From contig JAWQEG010000506.1 in assembly GCA_033782935.1 (NCBI GenBank), positions 2,558,501 to 2,622,500 of the forward strand: DNA of 64,000 nt, given 5' to 3'. Positions within the stretch are counted from its first letter, which is position 1, and each line of letters opens with the position of its first letter. The notes under the pieces were generated by a model. That model saw only the letters and a list, made by a program, of their open reading frames with translations. It was not told the origin of the DNA and did no database searches. This DNA comes from Petrolisthes cinctipes (lineage: Eukaryota; Arthropoda; Malacostraca; Decapoda; Porcellanidae). The position numbers and the translations under genes were made by a program. Below, piece by piece: positions 63,758 through 64,000 of the stretch.

Positions 63758-64000
63758 TGAAGGGTAGGAGTGTGAGTATGGAAGTGAAAAAGGGACTGAG
63801 ATATAGTATAAACCTGCCAACACTGACAAATGCGTCGGAGACATGGAGTAGGGCTCATCAGTTTAGAATAAGTGCGGTGGAAATGAGTTATCTGAGAGGA
63901 GCATGTGGACTTACTAGGTGGGATGGAGAAAGTAATGAGAGTGTGTATGAGAGGTGTGGTATGAGTGAGAAGGCAATTGGTATCGAGTGTGGAGTGGTTG
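63758..64000 (+). pseudogene. RTE-like LINE C-terminal region, runs off window
   Basis: In a shifted frame: MKGRSVSMEVKKGLRYSI, SAVEMSYLRGACGLTRWDG, ESNESVYERCGMSEKAIGIE. The continuation is represented by the minus-strand fragment at 31046-30708, which begins where this window ends. Confidence 0.8.

Overview
This window looks like intergenic or repeat-rich DNA from a large arthropod genome, most likely a decapod crustacean. The grounds are the lack of any convincing host gene, the many (CT)n, (TA)n and (TACA)n tracts, short TTAGG-type runs (around 14687, 12692 and 47088), and a very dense and diverse set of transposable elements. The species assignment is an inference. Most of the 64 kb can be assigned to transposable elements or repeats. 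No tRNA, rRNA or CRISPR gene was found. Exact borders below come from terminal inverted repeats (TIRs), target-site duplications (TSDs) and comparison of copies by eye.

Layout. (1) 1-16.3 kb: a decayed minus-strand Ty3/gypsy retrotransposon (gypsy-1). Its gag leader is interrupted by a 1.66 kb TIR element (copy A, 5822-7482) and by a large Tc1/mariner-like element with about 1.3 kb inverted arms (7722-16013). That element carries a SINE (10485-10784) and a PIF/Harbinger element (11665-15886) in its right arm. (2) 17.2-19.7 kb: a hAT element with a perfect 8-bp TSD and a solo LTR nested inside. (3) 20.4 kb: an inverted repeat whose arms each carry a hammerhead-ribozyme-like motif. (4) 21.2-26.8 kb: gypsy remnants split by a long-TIR element (22176-26152), itself split by a Harbinger element (22711-25958) that holds a hAT MITE and a SINE. 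(5) 26.8-33.1 kb: a second Harbinger element with a multi-exon HARBI1-like transposase relic, invaded by a TTAA MITE, SINEs and LINE fragments.

(6) 33.1-35.0 kb: an internally deleted plus-strand relative of gypsy-1 with its 3' LTR. (7) 35.0-38.0 kb: a Jockey-like LINE cleanly split by a Helitron (35160-35900). (8) 38.0-46.1 kb: a complete but defective gypsy-2 with both LTRs, TSD, PBS and PPT; its 5' LTR contains a hAT element and its gag contains a tRNA-like SINE. (9) 46.5-52.5 kb: a third gypsy tail plus LTR, followed by gypsy-3 gag-pol truncated in the integrase. (10) 52.8-59.1 kb: an outer TIR element of unknown type enclosing a P-superfamily element (53772-57399) with a THAP-like exon; that element encloses copy B of the 1.66 kb family. 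(11) 59.7-64 kb: a hAT 5' fragment, a SINE fragment, a pogo-like MITE and an RTE-like LINE running off the window.

No pathway joins these genes. They are transposition proteins (Gag, protease, RT/RNase H, integrase, DDE transposases, endonuclease-RT), nearly all broken by stops, frameshifts or loss of catalytic residues. What the window chiefly offers is the relative order of insertions, which the nesting records clearly.
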